Assembly (NCBI RefSeq): GCF_000835495.1
Contig: NW_015622542.1
Span: forward strand, 5,416,485 to 5,480,484
Length of the DNA stretch: 64,000 nt
Direction: 5' to 3'
Source of the DNA: Cladophialophora immunda
Taxonomy: Eukaryota > Ascomycota > Eurotiomycetes > Chaetothyriales > Herpotrichiellaceae
Made by a program: the position numbers and the translations under genes. The first letter of the stretch is position 1. Each line of letters begins with the position of its first letter. This document shows positions 53,811-64,000 of this stretch, piece by piece. The notes beneath the pieces were generated by a model. The model was not told the origin of the DNA and did no database searches. It worked only from the letters and a program-made list of their open reading frames with translations.

Positions 53811-55652
53811 ATGGCCGACCCATTATCAGTTGCCGCAAGTGTAGTCGGCCTGCTCACGGCAGCAGCACAGATTTCGCAGACCCTTTACACCTTCACAAAA
53901 CGGGTGAAGAAGGCACCAAAGGAGGTCAAGGATGCGCGCAACGAAGTCGACGATATTCGCAATATTCTGAGGCAGCTGCAGCTTTTCGTACTTGGGGCGT
54001 CCAAGGCTTCTAGATCTAGAACTTCTCTCATTCTGGTGGAACAGGTGGTCGCGACTCTCGCCGCGACAGTCACAACCTTCTCGGAGCTCGATGTCTTTGT
54101 GGAAACCTTGGACTCGGATGAGAGAATGGGTTTGATGGACCGAGTGCGCTGGCTGACGAAGGAGAAAGATCTCAAGGAACTAATTCAGAAGCTGGAGCTG
54201 CATAAAAATTCGATGGGACTAATGCTCACAATCCTGACATGGTGAGTTGTGCTTTGTCGGCAAGTATTGCGCTTTGGCTGATCTGAATGGGGTAGCCAGA
54301 GTACTATGGACGCGGAAGAAAAGGTCGACAAGCTCTGTGATCTTGTTGAGCAGACGCTGAAACAAAACGTGATGCTTGCGGAGAGACTCTCCTCTTTCCA
54401 GACAGGCTCCACGGTGGTGCCCGACAGCACTCAGGTATTAACAGCGACGGAGCCGCTTCCTGGAACAGGGCAAATCCGCGCCAACGCAGATGAATCACTC
54501 CCAGTAGAACAGGCTTTCGAGTCAGCCGCTGAACAAGGGCCCCGGAAATTTGCCTTCGAGGAATTGTTAATGAACTCCAGAGTCTACCGAAACATGGCTT
54601 CCGACGAGAGTGACACGTTTTCGATCCTCAGCTCTGCTGGCAGAACCGCAACATGGTCTATGCTCTCAGGATTGAGCTTATCACAGATGTCCAACATTGC
54701 AATTTTGGCGCTACCCATATACGCATCCGATTTGGATAATAAGGAAAGGTATGACTTTGAGGCGATCACCGAGGAACCGGCTGTTCCCGTTGATCCTTCC
54801 GCCGACAATGCCCTAAAAGACTCTCCATCACCCGGAAGGCGCCTATTCTCAAAATGGCGGAGGAGATCAGACGGGGAACGCCACGAAGATGCTCCATCCC
54901 CAAATGCTCGGGGGATCTTTGGTGTTGAATTAATGACCAGCATTTATTATGCCAATGTCGCAATCAGCCTACAAAATGAGGAAGGGGAATCATTTATTTA
55001 TGGCTATATCCCTATAGTAGTAGCTAAATGTGGGGTATTTCTCAAAGAGAAAGGTACGTTGTTGCCACTGGAGTCTTCTGCATACTAATTTTGGATCTTA
55101 GGAACGGATGTCGAGCATATATTCGCAACAAGTGGGCATCCGAAAAGAGTACAAGCTTTGGAAAGGGCATTTGATAGTCCCCCCCGGTACGGAAAGGGCG
55201 TTTCCTGGGACGGTTTCACGATTCACGACTGCGCAGCGGTTCTCCTGAGGTACCTAAAATGTCTTCCAGAACCTGTGATTCCGTACGAGTATTACGACCC
55301 ATTCACTCGAAAATTCCGAGAGCAGCTGCGAATACAACCGAACAGTCGAATGTTTGACCAGAACACAAACGACTCTCTGATCAAAGAATTCCAGCGAAAG
55401 ATCAAGGAGCTACCACCGCTTAGTCGGCAACTTCTCCTTTACTTGCTCGATATCCTAGCTGTGTTCGCATCGAAGGGTGACGTCAATAAAATGGAGTGCC
55501 CGCGCCTGGTCAGCGTCTTCCATCCCGCAGTCTTGTCCCAAAGGCCACAAAGAATTGACGAGGCTGAACATAGGCTGGCTCAAGATGTTGTCATCTTCTT
55601 GGTGGAAAATCAGGACAACTTCCTCATTGGAATGGCCCCAACCGAATCTTAG
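53811..55652 (+). CDS. Fungal N-terminal (STAND-type) domain fused to a RhoGAP-like domain
   Basis: Predicted 579-aa protein. Exons are 53811-54241, 54296-55053 and 55102-55652. Residues 1-140 (MADPLSVAASVVGLLTAAAQI...) match the helical N-terminal domain often found at the front of fungal NLR/STAND proteins. The middle is low-complexity and acidic. From about residue 380 the sequence follows the RhoGAP fold: IPIVVAKCGVFLKEKG, then RYGKGVSWDGFTIHDCAAVLL, RYLKCLPEPVIP and a C-terminal NKMECPRLVSVFHP. In active RhoGAPs the finger sits in a GIFRxSG motif. Here the stretch is HIFATSG, with Ala at about residue 405 in place of Arg, so GAP catalysis is doubtful. It may bind Rho GTPases without activating hydrolysis. 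Confidence 0.82.
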
Positions 55653-55758
55653 AACGCTCGCCTCGTTGAATTGCTGATTAATTGAACTCAAGAGGCTTCG
55701 ATCAACTAAGTGCCACGGAATCTTTTTAGTTCCTTGCGGCGAAAGTCTGGGTTGCACA

Positions 55759-57917
55759 TCACACTGCTGTCGCTGAAGCATGTGGCGTGAAGAATGAATT
55801 TGTGTCCTCGTATGCGTTAACGCTGAAATCTGTGGAAGATTCATCCCACATCAAGCCAGGATTGCCAAGTATGGCTGAGTCAAGTCGATATTCTTCGACC
55901 TGGTCGTCAAATCCCGCTGGCAGAGGATTAAGCGAGAAATCGGAGACCTGATTCTCTGACTCAACCATTGGATAGGACCGATATTCCGGAGCTGCACACT
56001 GAACGGGCTCCTCGAAATTGGGTGGTGGCTGTGGTTGGGTGGCTGGAGATTCTGCCTTCTCAACTAGAGAAGTTTGACTCTCAACATCGCCAAACAGCCG
56101 CTTGACCTGCTGGAGCTGGTCTTTGCAACTTCGATCATTTCTTGTCCTCACGTAGGTTTTGCATGCTATTTGGAGTCCGTCGACGATGATTTTGCTCGTC
56201 TGAGCAAGCGAGTCCCGCCTCCCGAACAAGTCAAGCAATTCGCAAGCCTTTGCAAGGCTTTGATCAATCGGGAATCGCAAGTCGAGATCGCCAAAGTGAC
56301 CAACGCCAAGGACAAGGGCCGAGACAAAAATGCCGTGTATGATCATGTGTAGCCTTTTCGGTCGATCCTCAGCTGTCAGGAATATTTCAAACATCTTAAC
56401 AGTACACATTGCCGAATATAAACATGCGTCGACCAACGTATCTCTTTCTGGCTGCGTTGCCGGATGGTTGAAAGCATTCTCGTACAATAAGGCACGAGAA
56501 CACACCCTCTCAAGAAGATAATGGCGGGTCGCGAGAATAATCGTAAAGTAATACGATTGTTTCAGATGAAGCAATCCTATTTGGGGCGCTTACCCATTTT
56601 CGTATCAATTTCAGGTACGGATTGGATTTGGTCGTTCGCTAGACCCTCAGGAAGACAACTAGTCCACATGCGCAGAAGGTGACTGACTCGATTAAGTGCA
56701 TTTTCCGAAACATGGCGCCGATTGATCACTTCTCGTAGGATCACCGAAAACACGTCAATGAGGCTGTAACTTGCGGAATATGTCGTTGGATGTCTGTCAT
56801 CCAGTAGTTGGTAGTAGGTCAAGGGAGGTCTGCCGAGGGTAGTGCCCATGTAGCCGTCCAGAATTCGAATTGTTTTCCAAATTCTTTCTCTTTTTCTCGA
56901 CTCGCTGGGAGAAAGCAACGCAGAGACCTCTTCACGGTGAAGATTTAGAGCATGAGCAGCTTGGACGCAAAGACCTATATGCAGGAACGCGGCATTTCTT
57001 CGTCCGGAACAGAGCAAGTACCAGGTGATCAGCGTAGAGGCTTGCAACGCTGTGATACTGGATTCTTCCATCGAACTGAACGTTTTCCAATAGGCACAGC
57101 GAAAAAATTTCTCCGCCGCGTCGTCTCTGTCTTGCGGCGAGGTTTGGAGCCCGATGGCCATGACCATGTGGAAGATGGCATCGAGTGGATGTTGGGACAA
57201 AGGCTGCTCTTCGAGCCACTTGGGCAGTTGCTCAAGCAGCTCAGATCCATCAAAAATGTCCAGGATACCTTGAGTAGTCCATGAATACCAATGAGCGAGA
57301 TGTGTTGCGTCTTCGAGCCCAAGTTTTTCAACGGTAATGATTGGTTCTATCGGAAGGTGTTGATGGTAACAGGACCAGGTGTCACTGACATAAGCGTTGT
57401 TGCCCTGAATACCTTGTACCAGCTTTTGGACATCCTCTAGAAATGACATATTAGCTAAGCTATAGAGGAGGGTATGGCTGGCAGGGCCATCCCGGATGAG
57501 GCTCCATTGCTGAGTCGCTGTCATGGTTGGCAAGAGAGGTCGCGATCCTGTAGAGAAGGAAAATGGATGAGCAAGTGATGATGGAGGATCATAATCTTCC
57601 GTTGTCGAGGATTGGTACTGAGCATTATCGTGAGTAGCAATGGTCCCGCTATCCGTACGGCAGCCACGGTTGTCATTATTATCCTCGCTGGCTGTCCTGA
57701 CGTTATTGTTGCAGCTGTCGGTTTGGCTGTGCACAGAAGCAGCTTGAGCGCTCGTTCGAGGATCTTGATCTGTGAGATAACATTGTTCACTAACTCTCCT
57801 GCATATACAACGACTGCAGGGCTCTGCCCCGTTGCACCGTTCCTTTCTTCTGCGACAATTTGTACACGCTTTGACACATCGGCGCCTTTCCCAGCTGCTG
57901 ACCCGCTTCGTAGGCAT
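55759..57917 (-). CDS. Zn2Cys6 transcription factor with an apparent one-base frameshift
   Basis: Fungal binuclear-cluster regulator. The ATG at 57917 (MPTKRVSSWERR) is used. The cluster is CTNC, then CNGAEPCSRC and a final Cys (spacing 2-6-5-2-8). A Gln/Asn/Ser-rich linker and the middle homology domain (RKRERIWKTIRILDGYMGTTLGRPP) follow. The first frame ends at 56577. The homologous continuation (LLHLKQSYYFTIILATRHYLL) is in another frame from about 56576 down to 55759. A 17-base GTAAGC...AATAG segment sits at the join but is far too short for a normal intron. One base missing from the run of four G at 56583-56586 (+ strand) would restore the frame. It could be a sequencing error or a damaged gene. 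Confidence 0.72.
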
Positions 57918-58036
57918 CTGGGTCAATGAGAATCAAGGATAAAGGAACAAGTGGGCGATAATTGAATGTTAGGCGAAATCTCCATTAGTCGAAAGGCAGT
58001 GCACAACTCGAGGAACCGTACACCAACCGCCGACCC

Positions 58037-58057
58037 GGGGGGGAGGGGGGGAAAGGG
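58037..58057 (+). repeat. G-rich tract
   Basis: Seven G, one A, seven G, three A, three G in 21 bases, about 120-140 bp upstream of the regulator ATG at 57917. It could form a G-quadruplex on the + strand and is also a likely place for sequencing error. No other structure is seen in 57918-58325. Confidence 0.5.
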
Positions 58058-58325
58058 TTTATGTACTTAAGCTGTGGGGAAAAAGAGCTGCAAATGACAA
58101 CCCCACATAATCGCCCCGGGAATGGTTGATCTGGCCCCGCCTGTGAGGACCTCAGCACGGAGGTTGCGCACCAAAAGTTGTTGCCACGCTATCTCGAATG
58201 GCGATGCTAAAATAAATAAACACGAGCATTTCTGAAGGTCTCTAGCCGACTCATTCACTGTAGAGCTTAGCATCCTTATAGTAAACGGCCTCATTGACTC
58301 TAAAAGCTCTCGTAGAATAATAAGG

Positions 58326-60351
58326 TCATGATTCTATCAACGGCAGGAGGATCTGAGAGGGTGTTTTTGGACCTGTGTGGACGGTATGCACTCCCTTATT
58401 CAAGTTTGTGAGGGCCTCCCAGACACCTTCAAACTCGTGCAAATGATGATCGTGCCCTTTTATCTCCAAACGTATTGATTCACCGGCCTCCAAAGCCATC
58501 CCTGCAGGCCATATGGCAATATCCAACTCCACGATATCGCCAGGCAACACCTTCTCCTCCCGATCGTAGGGAAACCATAGCTCTGTCGGCGTTTGGCTCT
58601 CACGCTGCGCTCCAGTCAACTGGGGGTCCTGACCAAGTGCACGCTTCGATGCTCTTAACCTCCCCGTTGGGCCGAGATGCTTGTAGAGGTTCGAGTCGTC
58701 AATGTCTTCTATCTGAGCGCCTGGAGGTTGCTTGTTGAGAGGGATGTTGATGTTTATGAGGGGGTTTCCCCTCTGATCGAGCTTGCGGATGATGGTATAA
58801 ATGTCCATATCATCAAGATCTTTTGTTGATACAAACAGCTTCAATTTTGACGGCCCAAGAATCTCGGTGTAACGTTTGAAAGTGTACACAAAATGAGCAC
58901 CGTCGTCTTCCAACCGATCGCTTTCATAGGAGACCGAGCCAGCACCAACGATGGGTATTGGGGACAAAGATCCATTTCTTGCATCAAGATGGAAGGTCCG
59001 ATACCGTGTTCGAGTTGGTGGGTAATTGTCCTCAATACGATGTACAATCGCGGGTCGATTGAACCGCAGCAATGAGACTCGAACCTTTGGCGTCAACTCC
59101 CAACCATTATCCTTGCCCAGGAGGTATTTGTCGAAGAACCTTTGAAGGTCATCTGTACTTTCGGGTTGGTACAGGTCATGCCATTCTTGAGTTGGGTGAA
59201 TGCGGAGCCTGGTCTGAGTGTGAGCGAAACAGCGATGCCATCGGAAGTGCCATTCTTACCATTTATGCTCTGAACTAGTCTTGGAATATTTCCAGCCCCG
59301 GTAAGAGCCTTCTGTGTGAAGGCCGGTGGAATAGCTCATCAGGACGTACATCGGAATGTCAATGTTGCAAAGTTTTGGATTTTTATCCTCCCAGTACTCG
59401 TTCATATGTGGATGCTTTTCGATCATGGTAGCGAAATCCTCCCGTAGATTTTTCCCTATCACAACATAAATCGAAGCTGCTCAGATGGAGGATCGGGACC
59501 ATGTCTTTCTCACCATGCATGCCCTCTGATAGTTTTCTCCAAAATGCAGTATTCGGTATTCCTCCACGACAAAGTGACTGTCGATAGAAATCGCCGACCC
59601 CTTCCCACGGGGCAATAGCCTTCAGATGTGGCGGTCTCTGGGCTGCAATAAACCTAAAATTTATCAGACTCAAGGTAAGCCGCCGCTTGCAGATGTTTGC
59701 AGTTCACCACTGCATCGTCCCAAGATGCGAGTTGCCCACCAAGCCGACGTTCCCGTTACTCCAGCTCTGTTCCGCGATCCATTCAATGGTGTCATAGCCA
59801 TCTTGAGCTTCCTAAGGAATCCAACTCAGCATCGAACGCTGTGAAATCCATCAAGGGCAGTAGTAGGTTACCTGAGTGCCGTAATGGTAGACGTCACCTT
59901 CGCTATTGAAGGCGCCACGAGCGTCTGGCTGCACTATGGCATACCCACGTGGGCACCATTCTGCCGGGTCTGGACCTTCAAACTTTTCGAGACCACTGGT
60001 ATGGGTTTGAGGGACAGCGACATAGGGAAAGTTGTGAGTTTGTTGAAGACCTGTTCCTGTCTTGCCGTAGGGACTCCATGGCACCAAAGCAGGAAGGGGC
60101 TCGTTTTCCTTCGAAGCTGGCCGGAATACATCCACATAGATTGTGACGCCATCTCTTAATTTGACTGGAATGTCCTTGTTCCATATCAAGGCTTCACGCA
60201 GGGGAAGTCTACCAGGACGCTTCCACCTAGCAGGAAGGGTGACCGTAGGAGCATCGGGTTCAAACTCAGTCCACACATAGTCGAACAGGCGTCGAGATGG
60301 ACGAAATTCGACGTCGTGTCCAGCAATTATGCGAGTTTCTGCGAGATCCAT
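58326..60351 (-). CDS. CocE/NonD-type alpha/beta-hydrolase (X-Pro dipeptidyl-peptidase-like)
   Basis: Predicted 600-aa hydrolase. Exons are 60351..59872, 59811..59708, 59653..59514, 59455..59260 and 59208..58326, all in phase. The ATG is at 60351 (MDLAETRIIAGHD). Domain order: catalytic alpha/beta-hydrolase with YVDVFRPAS, PWSPYGKTG, RGAFNSEGD and a nucleophile elbow GNSHLG (Ser near residue 188). IAPWEGVGDFYR and a helical cap follow. The C-terminal jelly-roll domain includes DIVELDIAIWPAGMALEAGESIRLEIKGHDHH. The family includes cocaine esterase, glutaryl-acylase-like and X-prolyl peptidases, which hydrolyse esters or amides. The substrate is unknown. It lies outside the island with no shared promoter element. 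Confidence 0.85.
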
Positions 60352-60800
60352 CGCACCGTGTAGGAGCAAAGAAATGGTACGTAAGTACTATTTGTCGTAA
60401 GAGACCACTAGCAGGCGATATGAAGGTGCGCTTCACGCCATGATAAAGACGCAGAGAAAGTCGTACATTGTGTCCAATGGCTGGGGACCAGTAACTCATG
60501 TTGTCCCTGCTTCCGAAGGCTTGCCTTGAGAAGCCCACCTAAGAAGTGGTTCAGCCTTCTGAAAGCCAACTCCCAACCCAGAGTGAGCACAGACAAAGTA
60601 GGGCTCAGTAATTGGCCAGCCCTTCAACCGACGAGGTCCGTGCCAACCTGCATCCGAAAATTAGTGCCATGTCTTTCCGAAATGATCGGCTTAGGCGCGA
60701 AGTAAGTGGGGATTTGGAGATTCAGGAATAGAATCGGCAGATGCTCATGAATGGCTGGCACGCGGACCCAGCAGGAGACCACCAAGTAATAAAGGATGAA

Positions 60801-60915
60801 TTACCTATGGGGATGCCTACAAACGTGCCTATGAGGGTGCCTATAAGGACCCTTATAATGATCCCAGAAATGGTTTCTACCTATAGGCATACCTAAAGAT
60901 GTTCCTGGTATAAGA
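60801..60915 (+). repeat. Degenerate 12-bp tandem repeat, TGCCTATRAGGR-like
   Basis: A series of imperfect 12-base units reading like TGCCTACAAACG, TGCCTATGAGGG, TGCCTATAAGGA and later CCTATAGG-containing copies. The core CCTATAGG is nearly self-complementary. The block is AT-rich against its surroundings and lies between the CocE start and the metallo-beta-lactamase gene. It looks like a decayed minisatellite; the exact unit borders are approximate. Confidence 0.5.
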
Positions 60916-61441
60916 TTTAGATAGTGTAGATCAAGTCTATTATTAGGGCTCTAATAGGAGTCGTATATGGGTGATTATAGGGGTGCTCATCAGGGTCCTA
61001 GGACTGGATCTACCTTGCTTGCTGTTGACCGTCCTTCCAGCTCCCGTTACCCGGGTCCAGGCTTAATCAGTATAAGGCTAGTTCTCACCAGGCATAACGA
61101 GCCTTTTATTAGGAATTCGGGTCTGTGCAGCTTTCGGATCTCTGGGATTTGCAATACCTACAGAGACGAAGCCGCTTCCCCGGGTTACATAGCATAGAAT
61201 TGTCCAAACTTGGGGATAGTAAGATTGCTGTTGCGATGACTTTGGCTCCCTTGTTTCTAGCTCATTTCGAATACTTTGTTCTCCCAGCACCTGAGTCAAC
61301 AGGCCGAAGAAGCAACAATCCCTCCGTATTCGTGCCTTGTAAGTAATTTTTTTTTCCTCTCCAAAATTTCAAGCGAATGTAGCCAGATACTGATACTCAA
61401 GCAGATCTCAGAAAACCCGGCAGCCTGAGACTGTGGTCACA

Positions 61442-62731
61442 ATGGATACAAGTACTGTTTTGGAATTCTTTGGTAACTCCCCACGCACCCTTATATGCCG
61501 AAGTGACGTGCTTAATTCAAACGGTTTATGTCGGAAACTCTAAGTCCAAGACACTGCTGGAATTTGACTGCGAAGCACTTTTCGTCCACTTGCATGAAAA
61601 GGGACCCACACTGAACAAGTGATACCAGGTACTACAACGTTCAAGCTGAAGTCTCAGGGCATCACCATATTCCATGACACCTGGCTGGAAAAGCCGGATT
61701 TGATGAAGAGATATCTAGGGCTAGATGATGTGTCAGAGCTGGACTACATCGTCATCTCGCACGCCCATTTCGATCAGTAAGTCAACAATAGCTGAGCTGT
61801 CTTTTCCTTGAGACTCAGCAGATACCAGTCTACCAGGTGCTGATCGGCTCGCAATCAAAACTGGAGCCACAGTGATCGGTAATGGCGAGGCGATCAACTG
61901 CCTTCGACGAGCTGGAGTTCCAGAAACTCAACTGGTCCAAGTGGCTGGCGGAGAGCGAATTCCACTATTTACGAGGGACATATTGGAAAAAGCAGCTGCT
62001 GGGAGCATCGAACTTGCTCCAGGACCACCCTTAGCGCCACCTAGACCGGATTCTAAATTTGCCTCGATGGCGGTGCATGTATGGCCTTCTTTACATGCTC
62101 TAATGCCCGGTGTGACTCCTCACGACATCCCTGAGACTTTTGACACGGGAAAATGCTATTCAGGATCAAACACCGACTTCGACTGCACACTAGACATCAC
62201 AAGGCTGATGCAGTACGGCTTATTCTCTATGAGGAAAATGCTGTTGGAAGATCAGATGGACGCGGGAACTCGCTCTTTCGCCACCTACGTAGAAGACCGC
62301 ATACGAAACGTCATGTCTCATTGCGATGGAGGCCAAATGATGTATAATTTCATCATAGGCGACAAAGCGGTACTATTCAACACGCACTTGGGAGCATTCG
62401 AGGGTATTCTTCGTTATCTGGATCCCAAACCTAATGTAGCGATTTTGGGCGCTGGCGGTCGAGCAAATCTCAATGGACGACCTTTTGAAGGCTCAGCGGC
62501 TGAATTTCTAACTCAAGAAGTCAAGTGGTTGGCAGAGCCAGAGAAAACCTTCTTCTGCTTACATGATGAAAGGTTGTATGATCGACTTTTGCTTCAACTC
62601 TTTAGCTGACGAAGCGTAGTACTATCCGGCCTTATCGCACAGATACCACAGCCGCTGTGGGAGCGTTGGAACGGGAGACATCCACAAAAGTGGTTGTTAC
62701 AGAGCCTGCAACAGCATACATCCTTTTTTGA
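61442..62731 (+). CDS. Metallo-beta-lactamase-fold hydrolase
   Basis: Predicted 344-aa metal-dependent hydrolase. Exons are 61442-61472, 61629-61776, 61829-62572 and 62620-62731. The first exon gives MDTSTVLEFF, and the second ends inside the metal motif, completed by exon 3 as SHAHFDHLPGADRL (His55, His57, Asp59, His60). Later features are VHVWPSLHALMPG, a GDKAVLFNTHLG strand and CLHDES. The 3' exon replaces an apparent early stop: splicing a 47-bp intron (GTTGTA...CGTAG) gives TIRPYRTDTTAAV and a hydrophobic C-terminus. Fungal relatives in this subgroup (UlaG/RomA-like) are poorly characterised. The first two exons are short and easily missed. Confidence 0.82.
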
Positions 62732-64000
62732 TTTACAGCAGCCGGTTTCCACATCATCAACTTATAGATGGGAGGTTGGAAAGATCCATAGGGGGAGGAG
62801 AGGGGGAGGACGAATACGGGTGAAAGGCTAGTGTTGGATTGCTCACTTGTTGCAATTGGGCATTTATCAAGCTGTCTATGTTCTTCTGCCTGTGTCCTTC
62901 GGCCCACCTGTCTATATACATCGTCTTGACCAGGCAACAGCGTTGTTACCTAGTAGGCACCAATGAATCTTAATCTAGCTAGACCTACATAGCTGCAAAG
63001 ACTGAGCACCATGACCACATCGATGTTTTCCTTTTTATGATGAATGGTACATATGGTTCTCAGTTAATCAATGCGGTGATTCAATTGTCGTAATTCTGAC
63101 ATTTGAGCAGTAGGTATTCTACAGCCCTGCTCATTTACCCTTGCATTACACGCTCGGTTCCCAAAGTTTGGAAAAGCAAATCATACACAGCTTCAGGCTG
63201 GGCGCTAATTTTCGAAAGGCTGGTCGAACAGATTAGGGCTATCTATTGATTGGCACGAGAAAATCAAACGTAATCTTCATATAGGATTCTGGGAAGGCGC
63301 AATTTGATTGAAGACCGAGCGTGGGATTTGCCGTCCGCGTCTCTGGCTGTCCTTCGGAGGTCACCAAACCGCCCAGAAGATCCTGAATTAACATAGACAT
63401 GACCTGTATTCTTTCAAACAACCCTCTTCTAAACATGCAGACCCCCATAGTTCTCCATTCCCTCTGGTATTCAGTGGCGAATCTGCACCTGGCCTTGGCA
63501 CCCGTTTGGGACCGTGCCTTGCCGCTTTACTCAGGTATCAGGTGACCTGGCTCAACTTCGGCTCAGCCTCAGCACGAGCTGCTCAGCCTGCTCAGGTCGG
63601 TGCTCACTCTGCTCATCCTTCTCAGCCGTGCTCAGTCCCGTTTCTGGGCCCGGCTGTTATTGGATGCTCATGCCATCTTCGTGGGTGTCTCTCGTCAAGG
63701 ACGTGGAAATTTTACACGACTATCCACGAGAGTATAGTTTTAGGACCCAAGCTTCGAAACTAGGACACCTTGCAAAGATAGTGGATGCAATCTCGCACCC
63801 TGTGCCCTTCGCGCGCAAGATAGATCGCGCTTCCGATGTTGGCTTCGCCTAGGTGACTCTCTCTCCTAAGAACGACCCGCACGTTGTACACGTCGCGTCT
63901 TTCCTACTTTTCAGTCTTCCCTTCATCTCGGTCGAGCCTTCTCCCGTCTACCCATCACCATACTCCTCCTTTTCATTTCCTTTTCACTTAAGCCCACAGA
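62732..64000. other. Gene-free right end; likely promoter of a gene beyond the window
   Basis: No supported gene. The last 150 bp (about 63850-64000) are strongly C/T-rich on the + strand (CTCTCTCC, CTTCCC, CTCCTTTTC runs). This composition is common just upstream of fungal start codons, so a + strand gene may begin past 64000. A GCTCA-rich block at 63549-63637 is listed separately. Confidence 0.4.
63549..63637 (+). repeat. GCTCA-rich imperfect repeat block
   Basis: Within about 90 bases, GCTCA occurs some eight times at irregular spacing, giving repeats such as GGCTCAGCC, TGCTCAGCC and TGCTCAGG. No open frame with known features spans it. It may be a decayed minisatellite. Confidence 0.45.

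Noticed and set aside
62632..62937. 101-codon minus-strand frame over the 3' end of the metallo-beta-lactamase gene
   Set aside because: It overlaps the spliced last exon of the gene on the + strand and has no motif. It is a shadow frame.
1..64000. Transposon, insertion sequence, LTR, CRISPR array or rRNA
   Set aside because: I looked for transposase or reverse-transcriptase motifs, long terminal repeats, regularly spaced repeats and conserved rRNA segments and saw none; a database search would be more sensitive.
1..64000. Classical secondary-metabolite cluster
   Set aside because: No polyketide synthase, non-ribosomal peptide synthetase, terpene cyclase or prenyltransferase backbone gene is present; the gene content is catabolic.

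Overview
The window is nuclear DNA of a filamentous ascomycete (Pezizomycotina). The genes carry many short GT-AG introns (about 46-220 bp) with CTAAC/CTGAC-like branch sites, and there are several Zn2Cys6 regulators, a fungal N-terminal (STAND-type) domain and a DUF7702-type membrane protein. The mix of Baeyer-Villiger monooxygenases (BVMOs), sugar transporters and polyol dehydrogenases resembles the large catabolic repertoires of Eurotiomycetes, possibly Chaetothyriales. That placement is inference. I found no rRNA, tRNA, CRISPR array or intact transposon. Exon borders below were derived by hand from splice signals, reading-frame phase and protein-family continuity.

Layout. From 0 to about 52 kb lies a dense accessory catabolic island. 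In order it holds: a sugar transporter 5' part (1-421, -), quinone oxidoreductase (1110-2179, -), dihydrodiol/D-xylose dehydrogenase-like oxidoreductase (2548-3694, +), a Zn2Cys6 regulator broken by TGA (3798-6011, -), BVMO-1 (6831-8952, +), KduD-like SDR (10544-11502, -), zinc alcohol dehydrogenase ADH-1 (12149-13377, -), a frameshifted SDR (13794-14574, +), epoxide-hydrolase-like protein (15314-16384, +), second dihydrodiol-dehydrogenase-like gene (17870-19272, +), DUF7702-type membrane protein (19804-20651, -), Zn2Cys6 regulator (21326-23025, +), sugar transporter (23939-25614, -), epimerase-like reductase (27242-28620, +), SDR (29124-29906, -), transketolase (30429-32540, -), BVMO-2 (33001-34644, +), polyol dehydrogenase (35661-36782, +), ADH-2 (37157-38350, -), Zn2Cys6 regulator (38979-41186, +), aldo-keto reductase (41380-42876, -), VOC/glyoxalase protein (43438-44079, -), cyclase (44527-45760, -), succinate-semialdehyde-type aldehyde dehydrogenase (46453-47964, +), SDR (48238-49429, -) and sugar transporter (50255-52067, -). 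From 53.8 kb the content changes to a STAND-N/RhoGAP-like protein, a frameshifted Zn2Cys6 regulator, a CocE-type hydrolase and a metallo-beta-lactamase-fold hydrolase.

How the genes may work together (inference). Import is by MFS sugar-type carriers. Oxidation of sugars, polyols or alicyclic alcohols would be by SDR/MDR/AKR/Gfo-Idh enzymes. The BVMOs would insert oxygen into ketones, the hydrolases would open esters, lactones or epoxides, and the aldehyde dehydrogenase and transketolase would feed products to central carbon. The substrate cannot be read from the sequence.

Two points stand out. First, the island contains six diverged paralogous pairs (regulator, BVMO, ADH, SDR, dihydrodiol dehydrogenase, transporter), and two members of the left-hand set are broken. 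Second, a short element, CGGYTATAWG or its complement, recurs in promoters across the island. It includes a perfect inverted repeat at 13591-13610 between two divergent genes, and it was not found by eye in the intergenic DNA of the right-hand 53-64 kb.
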